Positions 31,526 through 42,558 of a stretch of 64,000 nucleotides of DNA are shown here, one piece after another. Origin of the DNA: Arsenophonus endosymbiont of Aleurodicus floccissimus (lineage in GTDB: Bacteria; Pseudomonadota; Gammaproteobacteria; Enterobacterales; Enterobacteriaceae); contig NZ_OUND01000005.1 in assembly GCF_900343025.1 (NCBI RefSeq), forward strand, positions 1 through 64,000. The letters run 5' to 3'. A model generated the notes under the pieces. It was not told where the DNA came from and did not search any database. It saw only the letters and a program-made list of their open reading frames with translations. Every line of letters begins with the position of its first letter. The stretch's first letter is position 1. The position numbers and the translations under genes are program-made.

Positions 31526-31607
31526 ATGATGAGTACTGTTTGTTGTTAGGTTTTATCATAAAATAGATAACATAACTAAATAAAACATAAACAAACTATC
31601 AATGCGA

Positions 31608-31636
31608 TATTTTTCCTAATTTTTTACGCATATAAT
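31608..31636 (+). promoter_or_regulatory. likely sigma-70 promoter of the M-box transcript
   Basis: A perfect -10 box TATAAT at 31631-31636 precedes the riboswitch by about 24 bases, placing the start near 31643. The -35 region (about 31608-31613, TATTTT) is weak. Confidence 0.45.
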
Positions 31637-31659
31637 ACGTGCTCATTCGAAAGTGTTAT

Positions 31660-31819
31660 ATCTCGTTAGGCTAGGCTCCTATACAAACACAAGTTGCTGA
31701 TCTCACGACGTCGAGAGACGCCCAAGGTTAGGACAAGGCAGATCGGATTAAGGTTTGCCTCAAAGTAACTTCCTATCATAGAATACGTTGTATAATGCTA
31801 AAACTAAGACGATTGGGAT
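31660..31819 (+). ncRNA. M-box (ykoK) magnesium riboswitch aptamer
   Basis: The sequence follows the ykoK/M-box consensus along its length: CGTTAGG..AGGCTCCTATAC at the 5' side, TTGCTG, the GACGTCGAGAGACGCC hairpin, TAAGGTTT, TTCCTATC, and the 3' block ATAATGCTAAAACT with ACGATTG. The outer P1 stem forms from ATCTCGTT (31660) with the GACGATTGGGAT end (to 31819). M-box RNAs fold on Mg2+ and usually repress magnesium transporter genes. Here the next gene is a porin 280 bases away. Assignment is from remembered consensus; a covariance search would settle it. Confidence 0.8.
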
Positions 31820-31847
31820 AGTGTTCTATGCTCTTTCATCTGGTCGC

Positions 31848-31895
31848 CCCTATAGATGAGATTTATTATAGGGTAATCTATATGTTTTTATTTTT
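31848..31895 (+). terminator. M-box expression platform: terminator with alternative pairing
   Basis: TATAGAT (31851-31857) pairs with ATCTATA (31876-31882), directly followed by TGTTTTTATTTTT, as in an intrinsic terminator. The overlapping CCCTATA (31848-31854) can pair instead with TATAGGG (31867-31873), so two structures compete. That is the arrangement expected of a switch platform after the aptamer. Confidence 0.6.
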
Positions 31896-32099
31896 GACAT
31901 TCATTGGGCAAAGTATTTCCTTAGCTAGATTTATTTATATCTCTCTTCTTGCTCCTATACCGATAAATTAACTGATTATTTTATTGCTTTCAAATGACAT
32001 AAAGTGATTATCAAGAATCTCTGTTTATACTATGTTTATTTGAAATATTTGCATTGTGTCATATTCATCAATTTTTTTATCTGTTTTGAGATAAGTATT

Positions 32100-33164
32100 A
32101 TGTTTTCTTTTCGTAAAAATAAATCAATTTTTTTAATTTTTTCTTGTTTTTATATACCAGGGGTTATGGCGGTAGAAATTTATGATAAACAGGGGAGTCA
32201 AATAGCAGTTAATGGTGAAATTGAATCTAAACTAACGCATTCAAAAGATCATGCCGAAGAAGGGAATGAGGTTAAAGTAACATTTGATTTAGAATTAAAT
32301 AGCCAATTCACCGCTTCGCTTAATGGTTTTGCCAAATTTGAACATGAAACTACATTACGGGGCGGAGAAGGGGATAAAAATAATCAATCAAAAAATAATC
32401 TGGCGTTTGCCGGATTAAAATATGATACTCATCATATCGATTATGGTCGTAATTATGTTGTTATTTATGATGTTGCTGCTTATACTGATGAATTATCGTT
32501 GTTTGAAGGTGATTTTTTCTTTGATAGTGATATTTCAACCACTAAAGAGGCGAGTAATTTGCTGACTTATCGTCAAACTGATTTTTTTAATTTAGTTAAA
32601 GGGCTCAATTTTGCTTTGCAATATCAAGGAAAAAACAGCAATAATGATGCGGTTCAGTATCAGAATGGTGAGGGTTGGAGAGCCAGTGTTAGTTATAACT
32701 TCAGCGATAATTTGCAAGCTACTATGGCCTATTTTCATTCGAAAAGAACTCAACAGCAGCCGCAGATCCGGCCAGGTAAATCTGCCGAAATATGGGCGGT
32801 TGGCTTCAATTATGACGCTGAACCAGTCAAATTTGCCGTTTTATATTCTGAAAGCCGCAATATTCATTCCCATGAAGTCGATGATAATGTGGTGATCTTT
32901 GGTAAAGTTAGTACCATTGAGTTGCTAACTTCCTATAATTTTGCATCAGGTCTAGAGCCGGGAGTGGCTTATTTTTATTCACGTGCTGATAAAGCAGTGG
33001 ATGTCGTTAATTATCTTAATATTTTTACTAACTATAATTTTAACGATAATTTTAAAGCCTACGCTGCTTATAAAGTTAATCTGTTGAGAAATAGCCAACT
33101 AGGTAACGAATTAGAATTAGCTCGTGATAATGTTATTGGGATAGGGATGACTTATAGTTTTTAA
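32100..33164 (+). CDS. OmpC/OmpF-type general porin
   Basis: 354 residues from the ATG in MFSFRKNKSIFLIFSCFYIP; an in-frame ATG 32 codons upstream gives an implausible double hydrophobic N-terminus. Signal peptide, then mature VEIYDKQGSQIAVNGEIESK, close to the classic porin N-terminus (AEIYNKDGNKL). Alternating beta-strands follow (FAGLKYDTHHIDYGRNYVV contains the family's DYGRNYG-like block), ending in the terminal Phe (GIGMTYSF) needed for BamA assembly. A trimeric outer-membrane diffusion channel. The only intact gene between the CRISPR locus and rimO besides speFL. It follows an M-box riboswitch, so magnesium may control it. Confidence 0.9.
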   Translation: MFSFRKNKSIFLIFSCFYIPGVMAVEIYDKQGSQIAVNGEIESKLTHSKDHAEEGNEVKVTFDLELNSQFTASLNGFAKFEHETTLRGGEGDKNNQSKNNLAFAGLKYDTHHIDYGRNYVVIYDVAAYTDELSLFEGDFFFDSDISTTKEASNLLTYRQTDFFNLVKGLNFALQYQGKNSNNDAVQYQNGEGWRASVSYNFSDNLQATMAYFHSKRTQQQPQIRPGKSAEIWAVGFNYDAEPVKFAVLYSESRNIHSHEVDDNVVIFGKVSTIELLTSYNFASGLEPGVAYFYSRADKAVDVVNYLNIFTNYNFNDNFKAYAAYKVNLLRNSQLGNELELARDNVIGIGMTYSF

Positions 33165-33282
33165 ATTTTATCACTATTGTGGCGGGATCCTCTGTTAACC
33201 CTTATGGTAATTGCTAGTTATGTCTGTCGATAGCGATTTAATCACAGACATAACTAAATTTATTTTTATCAACCAATGGTAA

Positions 33283-33699
33283 TTAATTACCAATTTCAGT
33301 GCTGGTTCTTAATTTAGTTAATGCCGGCGCTTTATTTTTAGTTAACTCAATTTTGTTGGCCATCACGGCTATTCCCCAATAAGTTCCTTGTTAATTATCG
33401 TAAAAGTGGTTAATTGTTTCTAAGTTAAGATCACGATATTTTATCCATGCCAATTGCGATTTTTTCAATGCCACTTTGAATTGTGGGCTTAACTTTTTAT
33501 CAGTGATTAATAATTGGTATTGCTTATTCAATTCGTTATCCCATAACTTTAACGCGTTTTGGTAGCAATCAATGCTATCAAGGGTTGATATGGTTGTTGT
33601 TTTCGCTAAACATTGTTCTAACGATTGTTCGATATTATGCCTATCGGCCAATACTAATTTACTGATAAATAACATGATAACTATCGTTAATTTTTTCAT
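33283..33699 (-). pseudogene. DUF1311 (LprI-type) secreted protein with one in-frame stop
   Basis: Signal peptide MKKLTIVIMLFISKLVLA, then the DUF1311 pattern: paired cysteines (EQCLAKT, IDCYQNA), ALKLWDNELNKQYQLLI and LKKSQLAWIKYRD. TAA follows FYDN at 33391, and the same frame continues QGTYWGIAVMANKIELTKNK to the stop at 33283, as in longer family members. One nonsense codon only. The shortened 102-residue product keeps the core helices and may still fold. LprI-like proteins are implicated in lysozyme inhibition; the role here is a guess. Confidence 0.75.
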
Positions 33700-33890
33700 A
33701 GCATCAAATCTAATGGTTTATAGGAATTAATAATATATTAAGTATATCTGATACGTTGGTAATTGAGTGATTAATATCAGTTAATTATCGATATTATGAT
33801 TTAGTCTGAATAATAGGGTGATTATTGTAATCATGTTAGCTTTCTCATCGCGTGGCGATGAGGAGTGTGTGAGTCAATTATATTGATCTA

Positions 33891-35233
33891 TTATTTGCTA
33901 TTGATGTTTTGATTGTTTTCCAGTTCGAAGCGTGGTGAAACGAAGCCATAAAGTGTCCAGCCTAGGAATGTCGCAAGCGCACCGCACATAACGGCATCTT
34001 CCCAAGATGAATACAAGGCATAGAAACTATATGCGGCGCCAATAAAAGCAACAACATTACCTATTTTGGCTTTCTGTGGATCAACATTAGCCACTTTTTG
34101 TAAGATGATCATGGTGGCCATAGAAAGAATATAAGGGATGATATTGGTTACAACTGCTAGGTTAACTAATACATTAAATTGTTTGTTTAATGATGGGATA
34201 ATGGTCATCAGTGCTAAGCCAGATTGAATAATGACAATAGTTAGCATACTTAGCATACTTTTAACCGGCGTTTCTGCTTTATTAACCGCGGAGAATACTT
34301 TCGGAAAGTAGCCGGCATCTGATGATGATTTAAATATTTGCGCAATAGTAAACTGCCAGCCCAGCAGGGAACCACAACATGACATGATCATTAGTGCCAT
34401 GATGACTTTACCGATAGTAGGATTAAATATTTGTGCGAAGGCTAAGCCAAAGGGAGCTGTTGAGTTCGCTAAGTCTATATTGGGCACAATACCGGCGATA
34501 ACATTGGTGGATATGATATAGATGACCGCTGCACCTAGTGTGCCACCTAATACTGCAATATGGAAATTTTTCTCTTTTTTATCAACGATTTAACTATTTG
34601 CACAAGCCGATTCCATACTGAGAAATGCCCAAAGTGTCATGGCAATTGATTGAGGAGCCAACAGCCTGAAAAAATGCAAAGTTATGTGGATTCCATGAAT
34701 TGATATAGAGATCAGCTTTGAACCAGTACCAGCCAATAATGGAAATCCCCATAACTGGGAATAATAACTCCCCAGACAGTAATACTACTTATTTGGCCAG
34801 TGATGTGTGCACCGCCAAAATTAGCAACAGTACAGATCCATAATACCGCGATGGTGGCGATACAGATGTCCAATGGCGTTAAGTTTGTCCCTAGTAGTTC
34901 CGCACCATAACCAACAGCAGAGATAGCACTCGCTACGTTGGCAATTAAGAGTGAGATCCCATAGGTGTAGTTAGCCATAAAGTTGCCAGATTTACCAAAG
35001 GTATATTCAGCGTAACCGCCCATTCCATCGCTGCAATAGCTGTACATGCCACACTTCGAAAAAGCGTAAGCCAGTGCCATCGAGCCGATTGCGGTAACGA
35101 TCCATGAAAGGATCGATATGGTGCCAACTTCCACTAATTTTGTCGGTAACATAATGATACCTGAGCCCATCATATTGACTGTAGTCAATATGGTTAGCTG
35201 TAGCACACTCATTTTATTTTTGGATACTTGCAT
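33891..35233 (-). pseudogene. potE: potE remnant, putrescine-ornithine antiporter
   Basis: An APC-superfamily exchanger of the inner membrane. The N-terminal 155 codons are close to E. coli PotE (LTILTTVNMMGSGIIMLPTK, GMGGYAEYTFGKSGNFMANY). An extra C in IIP-VMGIS (near 34757) shifts the frame. The continuing frame reads GWYWFKADLYINSWNPHNFA and MTLWAFLSMESACANS, then TAA (near 34588) replaces the Thr/Asp of the family's NTDVVEN. The rest to the end (NSTAPFGLAFAQIFNP, CCGSLLGWQFTIAQIF) is open to 33891. Two lesions. In E. coli it is the second gene of the speFL-speF-potE operon; the same order holds here. Confidence 0.95.
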
Positions 35234-35309
35234 TTTTTTCTCTCTTAACTCATAAGAAATCTTTGTTATTCAATCAGTAAAGATTTACTTATTGTGTAGT
35301 TATGCACGA

Positions 35310-37455
35310 CTATTTAATGGCATAGCCATAAGCACGCTTGCGGCCATCAACATCGGTTTGCATATATACCGCCTTGTATGTAATTCAGGTGAAAAGCCTG
35401 GGAATTGATTAATCCCTTCTTCTAGCGCTAGAAAATAGTTTTATACCGCACCACCCCAAACCTCTTTCGGGACAACGCACAGTACGCCTGGTGGATAAGG
35501 TAGTTCTCCTTCGACAGCAATCCGACCGGCGATGTTTCCAATTGCAATCAATTCGACCTGGCCGCGGACAAATTGGATATTGGCTGCTTGCGGCAACATT
35601 TTGACGGCCGGAAAATGCGATTGACGAAACATCTCTTTTTGTAGCGGTTTGACGTTCAATTTTGCATATAAATCATGCATCTCTTGGCATAGCTGACGAA
35701 TGGTATAGTGCTGATAGCGTTGTTGGTTGTTACGGTAGATGGTCGGTAAAACGTCAGCTAACGGTGTGTCGATTTCGAGTAATTGTTCAAAATGAGTAAT
35801 CTGGGCCACCAGATGTTGCATTTTTGCCATCGATTCTGCCGGTGTTAGCAGAAATAGAATTAAGTTTAGATCGCATTTTTCAGGAATAATACCCTGTTCA
35901 CGTAAGTAGTTTGCCAGGATCGTTGCTGTTACACCAAAGTTTTCGTAATTGCCGGTTTGGCTATTAATGTCAGGTGTCGTTAACATCAATTTAAAAGGAT
36001 CAACAAAGTACTGATTTTCGGCGTAACCATCAAAGTAGTGCCAGCGTTCCCCTGGGGTAAATTTAAAGAAGCGTAAGTCATTAGCGATTTCATCGGTGTC
36101 ATAGCCAGCCTAGGAGCGGTTATCGACCAATTCAGGAATAAATGGGCGAATAAATTTACAGCAACTTAATAATAATTTGAGCGTTTCGATACCTGTTTTT
36201 ACGTAATCCATCCATAGCCGTTTGCCACTTTCACCGGCATGCATTTTGTGGCATTAACATCTAAAGCGGCAAATAGCGGGTAGAACGGGTTGGTGGAAGC
36301 GTGCATCATAAAGGCGTTATTTAAGCGTTTATGATTAACATAACGTTGTTGCCCTTTGATATGACTGTCTTTTTTATGGATTTGAGAAGTTTGTGAACCG
36401 ATTGGGTGACCAAAATACCAGGATCATTTTCATTGAGTTCCAACAGTAATGGTGAACAGTCCTTCATCATTGGAATGAATTGTTCATAACCAACCCAGGC
36501 AGAATCAAATAAAATATAGTCACAAAGATGGCCGATTTTATCGACAATTTGGCGTGCATTGTAAATTGTTCCGTCATAAGTTCCAAGTTGGATTACAACC
36601 AGGCGAAATGGACGTTTTTGCGCGGCATGCTCAGGTGAAGTTTTTTTGATTAGATCAAGCAAATAATCTTCATTAAAGCAGTGAGCATCGATGCCACCGA
36701 TAAAGCCAAATGGATTGCGAGCGGTTTCTGAATAGATTGGTGTTGCCCCTGCCTAGATCAGCGCACCATGGTGATTAGATTTATGGTTGTTGCGATCAAA
36801 TAACACTAAATCCCCAGGTGCTAAAAGGGCATTTAATTACCACTTTGTTGGCAGAAGAGGTGACATTTAAAACAAAGTAGGTTTTACCGGCATTAAACAC
36901 TTTTGCAGCATACTGTTGGGCAGTACAGGGTACACCTTCATGGATCAATAGATCACCCATCGAAACGTCAGCATTACAGAGATCAGTACGAAATAAATTT
37001 TCGCCAAAATAGTTGACGAATAAATTACCTAATGGATGACGCCGAAAGAATGCTCCTCCTTGATGGCCAGGGCAATCGAAAGCGGTATAGCCTTGTTCGA
37101 CATATTTTTTTAGTTTACCAAAGAAAGGTGAAAGCAAACTTTACTCATATTTTTGTGCCGCGGTTTCTAATTGCTTAGCATATAACTGGCTATTGTTTTT
37201 GTTAAGATCAATAACACCAGCTAGACAAGAAAGGGTATCAGCTGGAATAACTTGATTGTGATGAATTAGCGCAAAGATAGGCTGACCAAAACTATTTTGT
37301 TTAATGGTATCGAGTCCGCCTTGTTGAATATCTTCTAGCGAGATGATAATCGCAGCAACATCAGTAAAGTCAGTATCAAAGATATTAACAAAGTTACGCT
37401 GGTTATCAATATAGTCACTGATATTAAAACTAGTGGCTAGTTTATATTGTTCCAT
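35310..37455 (-). pseudogene. speF: speF remnant, inducible ornithine decarboxylase
   Basis: A PLP enzyme making putrescine from ornithine. It follows E. coli SpeF end to end. Lesions seen: TAA after LETAAQKYE (37141); an extra A before NALLAPGDLVLF; a TAG and others near 36755; loss of about 20 bases removing QQAGFS-like residues beside the PLP lysine (SVHK, near 36370); a TAG near 36110; TAA after EVWGGAV; and frame changes up to the final VYMQTDVDGRKRAYGYAIK at 35310. FDCPGHQGGAFFRRHP and LGTYDGTIYNARQIVDKIGH are still recognisable. Dead beyond doubt. Confidence 0.95.
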
Positions 37456-37725
37456 TTTAATTTCCTATAAATTCAGACAATAGAATTGTCACCAAAATGG
37501 ATGAACATCTATTTTGGTGTATTTTTTATTTACAATTGCTTTAAGCTAAATTTAATTTAGCTTAAAGCAATAAGTCATTTTGTTAGATTAATTAATCTAA
37601 ATGCGCTTACTGACAAGTATGAATAGTTAATGCAATAGATATGATTTGTTTAAATCAATAGCATGACTCTTTTGGGGGAATGACGATCCATACAGTAAGA
37701 ACAGCAGCATGGATGTCGAAAAGGA

Positions 37726-37833
37726 TCACCTGTGGGTGCAGAAACGTTCAAAACTGAAACATGAGCGATGGCAAAACATCATTAGATGGGTTGTTCGTCT
37801 TATATGCGGCCAAAGCCGGTTGTTATTTTCCAT
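37726..37833 (-). CDS. speFL: SpeFL, ornithine-sensing leader peptide
   Basis: A 35-residue ORF starting MENNNRLWPHIRRTTHLMMF and ending FERFCTHR. It keeps the MENN start, the PHIRRTTH core and the H-R...F.F spacing of E. coli SpeFL (34 residues). In E. coli this arrest peptide stalls ribosomes when ornithine is present and so lets transcription run into speF-potE. It lies about 270 bases upstream of speF on the same strand, as expected. Uninterrupted although both target genes are dead. Confidence 0.9.
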   Translation of the reverse strand: MENNNRLWPHIRRTTHLMMFCHRSCFSFERFCTHR

Positions 37834-38124
37834 TTTTGCACTTTCTAAAACGCAGTTTATTATGTGATGTATTTTTATCAATATAAATTAATAAAATAAT
37901 GATGTTAATCAAAATTAGTATAAAAAATTTTTTATTTATTGGCTGTTGCTTTATTTTATCTGTATCTATCAATCATTTTGGTTAAAATTTTATTATTAAT
38001 AATCAATATGACAGTTTGTGATGCCTATTTATGTGCATCGCAAAGCTAATTGTACAATTTAGTTTTTTCAATGTTAAAATAACTTTTTTATTCAATTAAT
38101 ATTACAATATAGATCCTATCTTTT

Positions 38125-39479
38125 ATGAGCAATGAACAACGTGTCCCAACAATCGGATTTTTATCATTAGGCTGCCCGAAAAATTTGGTCGATTCTGAAA
38201 GCATTTTGACTGAATTGTGCACGGATGGTTATCAAATTGTAGCTAGTTATCATGATGCTAATCTGGTTATTGTTAATACCTGTGGTTTTATCGATAGCGT
38301 AGTACAAGAATCATTGGAAGCTATTGGTGAAGCATCAAATGAAAATGGTAAAGTGATCGTAACCGGTTGTCTGGGAGCCAAAGAAGATCAAATTCGTGAA
38401 GTACATCCGAAAGTATTAGCCATCACCGGTCCGCATAGTTATGAACAGGTGTTAGCCCATGTTCATCATTATGTTCCGAAACCTCAGCATAACCCTTTTT
38501 TTAGTCTAGTGCCGCAGCAAGGGATCAAGTTAACTCCTAAACATTATGCTTATTTGAAAATTTCTGAAGGCTGCAATCATCGATGTACATTTTGTATTAT
38601 TCCATCGATGCGTGGTGATTTGGATAGTCAGCCTATTGGTGAGGTTTTGAGTGAAGTCAAACGCTTAGTTGCCGCAGGTGTGAAAGAGTTACTTATTATT
38701 TCACAGGATACTTCAGCTTATGGCGTTGATACTAAGCATCGGGTAGGTTTTTGGGATGGCCAGCCAGTTAAAACTAGCATGGTCAGCTTATGTGAACAGC
38801 TTGCGGCTTTAGGAATTTGGATCCGGTTGCATTATGTTTATCCTTATCCTCATGTTGATGAAGTGATCCTATTAATGGCGCAAGGTAAAATTTCACCTTA
38901 CTTAGATATTCCCCTTCAGCATGCTAGTCGACAGTTTTAAAACGAATGAAACTGCTTGGGGCAGTAGAGAAAACGCTAGAGCGTATTCGTCGCTGGCGTG
39001 AAATTTGTCCCGCATTAACCTTGCGTTCAACTTTTATTGTTGGCTTCCTGGGGGAGACTGAAGCGGATTTCGAGTTATTACTTGATTTTCTTCAGCAGGC
39101 TCTTTTAGATCGAGTTGGTTGTTTTAAATACAGTCCAGTTGATGGCGCGCAGGCCAATGCGTTACCAGATAAAGTTCCAGAAGAAGTAAAGGAGGAGCGT
39201 TACCACCGTTTTATTCAGGTTCAGCAGCAAATTTCTAAGCAGCGATTGCAGGAAAAAGTTGGATCTAAGATCTGGATAATTATCGATGAACTGGATGACT
39301 AGGGAGCCGTCGGCCTTAGTATGGCGGATGCGCCTGAAATTGATGGTGTGGTTTATCTCAATGGTGAATTTGATGTTAATCCTGGCGATATCGTTCAGGT
39401 GCTAGTTGAGCATGCTGATGAATATGATCTATGGGCGACCAGGCATATCATTAATTTAAATCAAGTCTATAAGGTATAA
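38125..39479 (+). pseudogene. rimO: rimO remnant, ribosomal protein S12 methylthiotransferase
   Basis: A radical-SAM enzyme modifying Asp88 of S12. UPF0004 domain ([14 protein letters not shown]) and radical-SAM cluster ([18 protein letters not shown]) are intact in the first 271 codons. One base is missing near 38930 (ASPTVLKRMK has become ASRQF-stop). The second frame carries the rest ([37 protein letters not shown]) up to TAG after IIDELDD at 39300. The same frame continues with the TRAM domain ([20 protein letters not shown]) and ends ten residues beyond the E. coli stop. One deletion, one nonsense codon. Confidence 0.95.
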
Positions 39480-39677
39480 TAGGTTTTTCATTTTTACCTA
39501 CTATTATACCTACTAACAAGATTACCGTCTTTTTTGAATTTTGTCCAATTTTAAATTCTTGTGTTAAAATTAATCTGTTCATTTATTTAGTTAATTATGC
39601 TAAGCAATGAACATTTTTATTTTTGAGCCTGCATCTTTTATCGAAGATTATTTTATTGTATTTAAGGACAATAAATC

Positions 39678-40190
39678 ATGATTATTCGTTTGTCTAAAGC
39701 GTTGGCTGTATGTGCGGTGGCGTTATTATGCCTCTTTAGTGGTATAGGCAACATTACCGATTATGACACCAATTTTGCCTTAATTCGTCATGTTCTTTTG
39801 ATGGATACTATCTTTCCTGAGGCCACAATTAAGTACTGTGAAATTGAATCTCCAACTGCTCACAATGTTAGTTATATCATTCTGATTATTCTGCAAACAT
39901 TAACGGCAGTACTTTGCTGGATTGGTGGCATTAGGTTATTGGCTAATTTGAAAAATACAGCGGCTAATTTTAATAGAAAGAAAAAAATTGCAATTTCTGG
40001 CTTAACATTGGGCTTTTTGACCTGGCAAGTTGTCTACATTTCATTAGGCCGGGAGTGGTTTGGCATGTGGATGTCTGAATGGAATAGCGGGGCAGAAGCG
40101 TTTCAAGTTTATACTACTATTTTGTTGGTGATTATTTATCTTGTTCATCGCGATAGAGACCGTAATCGCGAGCGTGATGAGATGAAATAA
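39678..40190 (+). CDS. DUF2165-family small membrane protein
   Basis: 170 residues with four hydrophobic segments (about 5-25, 62-88, 103-124, 140-156) and a charged tail (HRDRDRNRERDEMK). The block GREWFGMWMSEWNS is characteristic of the DUF2165 family. An inner-membrane protein of unknown function. The start is preceded by AAGGACAATAAATC, a usable ribosome-binding site. It follows rimO by about 200 bases and has no partner. Intact. Confidence 0.82.
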   Translation: MIIRLSKALAVCAVALLCLFSGIGNITDYDTNFALIRHVLLMDTIFPEATIKYCEIESPTAHNVSYIILIILQTLTAVLCWIGGIRLLANLKNTAANFNRKKKIAISGLTLGFLTWQVVYISLGREWFGMWMSEWNSGAEAFQVYTTILLVIIYLVHRDRDRNRERDEMK

Positions 40191-41172
40191 CCAGCTTTTA
40201 GTATGCCGTGAGTTGCAGGACATCTTATTGGCAAAGTTCATTAGCATTTAAAAGTTTATAAATGCTAATGAACCGCTAAGTTATCGTTAGTTAAAATATA
40301 TGTTATTTTATTTTTTGAACTGAATAATATCGGTTGTTACTGCTATTTTACGCTAATGTTTAATTGAAAATTTTTAAAATAATTTATTAAATATATCAAT
40401 AGTATCATCCAATGAGATATATAATAAAATATATTTTTATTTGAAAATTATTTTCCAACAATATTAAATAATAGGTCTTTAAATAAAATATTATTTATTG
40501 CCTGGCGCGATAGAGTTTAGTCAAAGTTTTAGCATCAAACTATCTTTATTAAAAAATTAAAATAATTTTCTATTCATTATCATAAATCGTCGCTATTATT
40601 AAAAATAATTAAATATTGAATTAAATAAGTATACAGAAATTATAACCAAAATTTTGCTAACTAAATTTATTTAAAATTTTTATGATATGGAAAATATTAA
40701 TAAGTTGATGCTGACATTTAATTACTTAATTAACTTTTATTAAAATCACAATAAGTATATTATTAAAGTAATGTTTTCAGGGTATCTAAATTATAAATTA
40801 TAACTTCAATGGATTTAGGTGTGAATGTTAAAATATGTGTAAAATTATGTTTTTTTTGGTTGCAATTTGATTATTTTTAGGTAATATATTACTTATGATT
40901 ATTAATAAAGATAATAATGATATTGTTTTAAAACAGAATAATTATTTAGTGACCAATTTATTAAAGACGATTTTATTACCTCAGATTGGAAATTATTACT
41001 TTACCTATATTTTATACCAGCCTGGCTAGGTGTTATTTTTTGCATATCATAAATTACAACTCTAGTTTTTAATTTTATTATAAATTAACGCTTCTCGAGT
41101 ATACGGCTTCGTCATTTAAATGTTTCACTATAATTTTGAAATATATCATTTATTTTTATTAGGAATAGATAA
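40191..41172. other. long AT-rich region upstream of the fimbrial operon
   Basis: About 980 bases without a recognisable gene. I looked for invertase sites or a fimS-like inverted repeat pair and for regulator remnants and saw none. It should contain the fimbrial promoter. Confidence 0.5.
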
Positions 41173-41731
41173 ATGAAAAATACTCTTACCAGCTATTTTA
41201 TTGGTATATCACTAATTTTATTCAGTAGTATTGCTTTTTCTGCGACAGATGGAACTGTGACGTTTAGTGGGGCAATTATCGACACGCCTTGTAACGTAAC
41301 TTTATTTCCTGGATCATCCAGTTCTTCTCTAGCTATCGATATGGGTGTTTATATGAAAGAGTAAGGTACCGAGTACTTCAGGTCAAAAAGTTACCGGCAG
41401 TGAGAGGCCATTAGCATTTAGGTTAAAAGATTGTCCTCAGTATGATGGTTATAATATCGTGCCTAAAATAACATTTAAAGCGCATAATGATGACCATAAC
41501 CCTAAGTTGATAAAGTTAGATGGCTCCGGCGCGGAAGGAGTGGGTATTGGTCTTTATGATGATTCAGGTAATTTATTAGATATCCGTGATATATATCAAC
41601 ACAATATAGCGACGCCTAAGAGAGGGGAGTTATTTATCATCCCGTTTAAAGTGGCATATGTATCTAATGGTGAGACAGCTAAACCTGGTAAAACAAATGC
41701 TTCAATAAGTTTTGAGATTGCTTATAAATAA
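41173..41731 (+). pseudogene. major fimbrial subunit remnant (chaperone-usher type 1 family)
   Basis: Signal peptide MKNTLTSYFIGISLILFSSIAFSA, then the pilin start TDGTVTFSGAIIDTPCNV with the first disulphide Cys. A frameshift with TAA near 41361 follows GVYMKE. The next frame continues KVPSTSGQKVTGSERPLAFR, the second Cys (LKDCPQYDGYN), SGAEGVGIGLYD and the pilin ending NASISFEIAYK. One frameshift. First gene of a four-gene pilus operon. Confidence 0.85.
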
Positions 41732-41790
41732 AAATTGATAATTAAATTTATAGATACTTTTTCTGGTCATAGAAAGGACTCTTTATATTT

Positions 41791-42503
41791 ATGACTAATA
41801 TTCGAGTAATAATAATGAAAAACAGAAAAATAAAGCTTTCTACGCTTTATATACTATTATTTTTTGTATTTAAAACTTATGTAAATGTAACAATTAGTGG
41901 AACACGAGTTATTTATGATGGGAATAAAAGGGAAGCTTCAATTCTGATAACTAATCATGATGAGAATAGGCCTTATTTAATTTAGTTTTTTATTAGTATT
42001 AATAGCAATGGGAAAAAAGTGCCATTTATTGTTACTCCACCCTTATTTCGTTTAGACGCAGGCAGAGAAAATATTTTGCGAATTATACGAACGGGTGGTG
42101 ACTTACCTTTGGATAGAGAATCTGTTTTTTACCTCAATGTTAAAGCGATCCCTTCTGCACAGGATAATTTGTAAAATGTTTTATTTATTACAGTAAAAAC
42201 TCGAATAAAATTATTTTATCAGCCAAAGGAAATTCAAGGTGATGCGGATGAGAGTTATAAATTATTAGTCTTTCGTCGTCTTGGTAAACAGTTAGCAGTT
42301 AAAAATCCCAGTAATTATTACGTGACTATTAATTAGCTTAAAGTTGGTAGTCAAATAGTTAATTTAAAAGATCGGATATGATTGCTCCACAAGAAGTCAC
42401 TTATTTTAATATATTGGATAACTCATCAAATTTAATTAGTTGGAATAGCATCAATAGTTATGGTGGTATTAGTACAGAGATGAAAAAAATCTACCTTAGA
42501 TGA
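41791..42503 (+). pseudogene. periplasmic fimbrial chaperone remnant (PapD/FimC family)
   Basis: An immunoglobulin-like chaperone for pilin subunits. Readable parts: signal region, then ISGTRVIYDGNKREASILIT with the family's strand A1, TAG after RPYLI, FFISINSNGKKVPFIVTPPL then FRLDAGRENILRIIRTGG, TAA after AQDNL, VKTRIKLFYQPKEIQGDADE, TAG after YVTIN, and a frameshift into MIAPQEVTYFNILDNSS. At least three stops and one frameshift. The better start is probably the ATG at 41815 (MKNRKIK). Confidence 0.85.
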
Positions 42504-42558
42504 AATGGAAGGTCTTTAACGCGATTTTTTTTAATAAAAAACTAGAAGAAAAAAAGTG

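Noticed and set aside
40191..41172. Possible fimS-like invertible promoter before the fimbrial operon
   Set aside because: No matching inverted repeats and no recombinase gene or remnant found.
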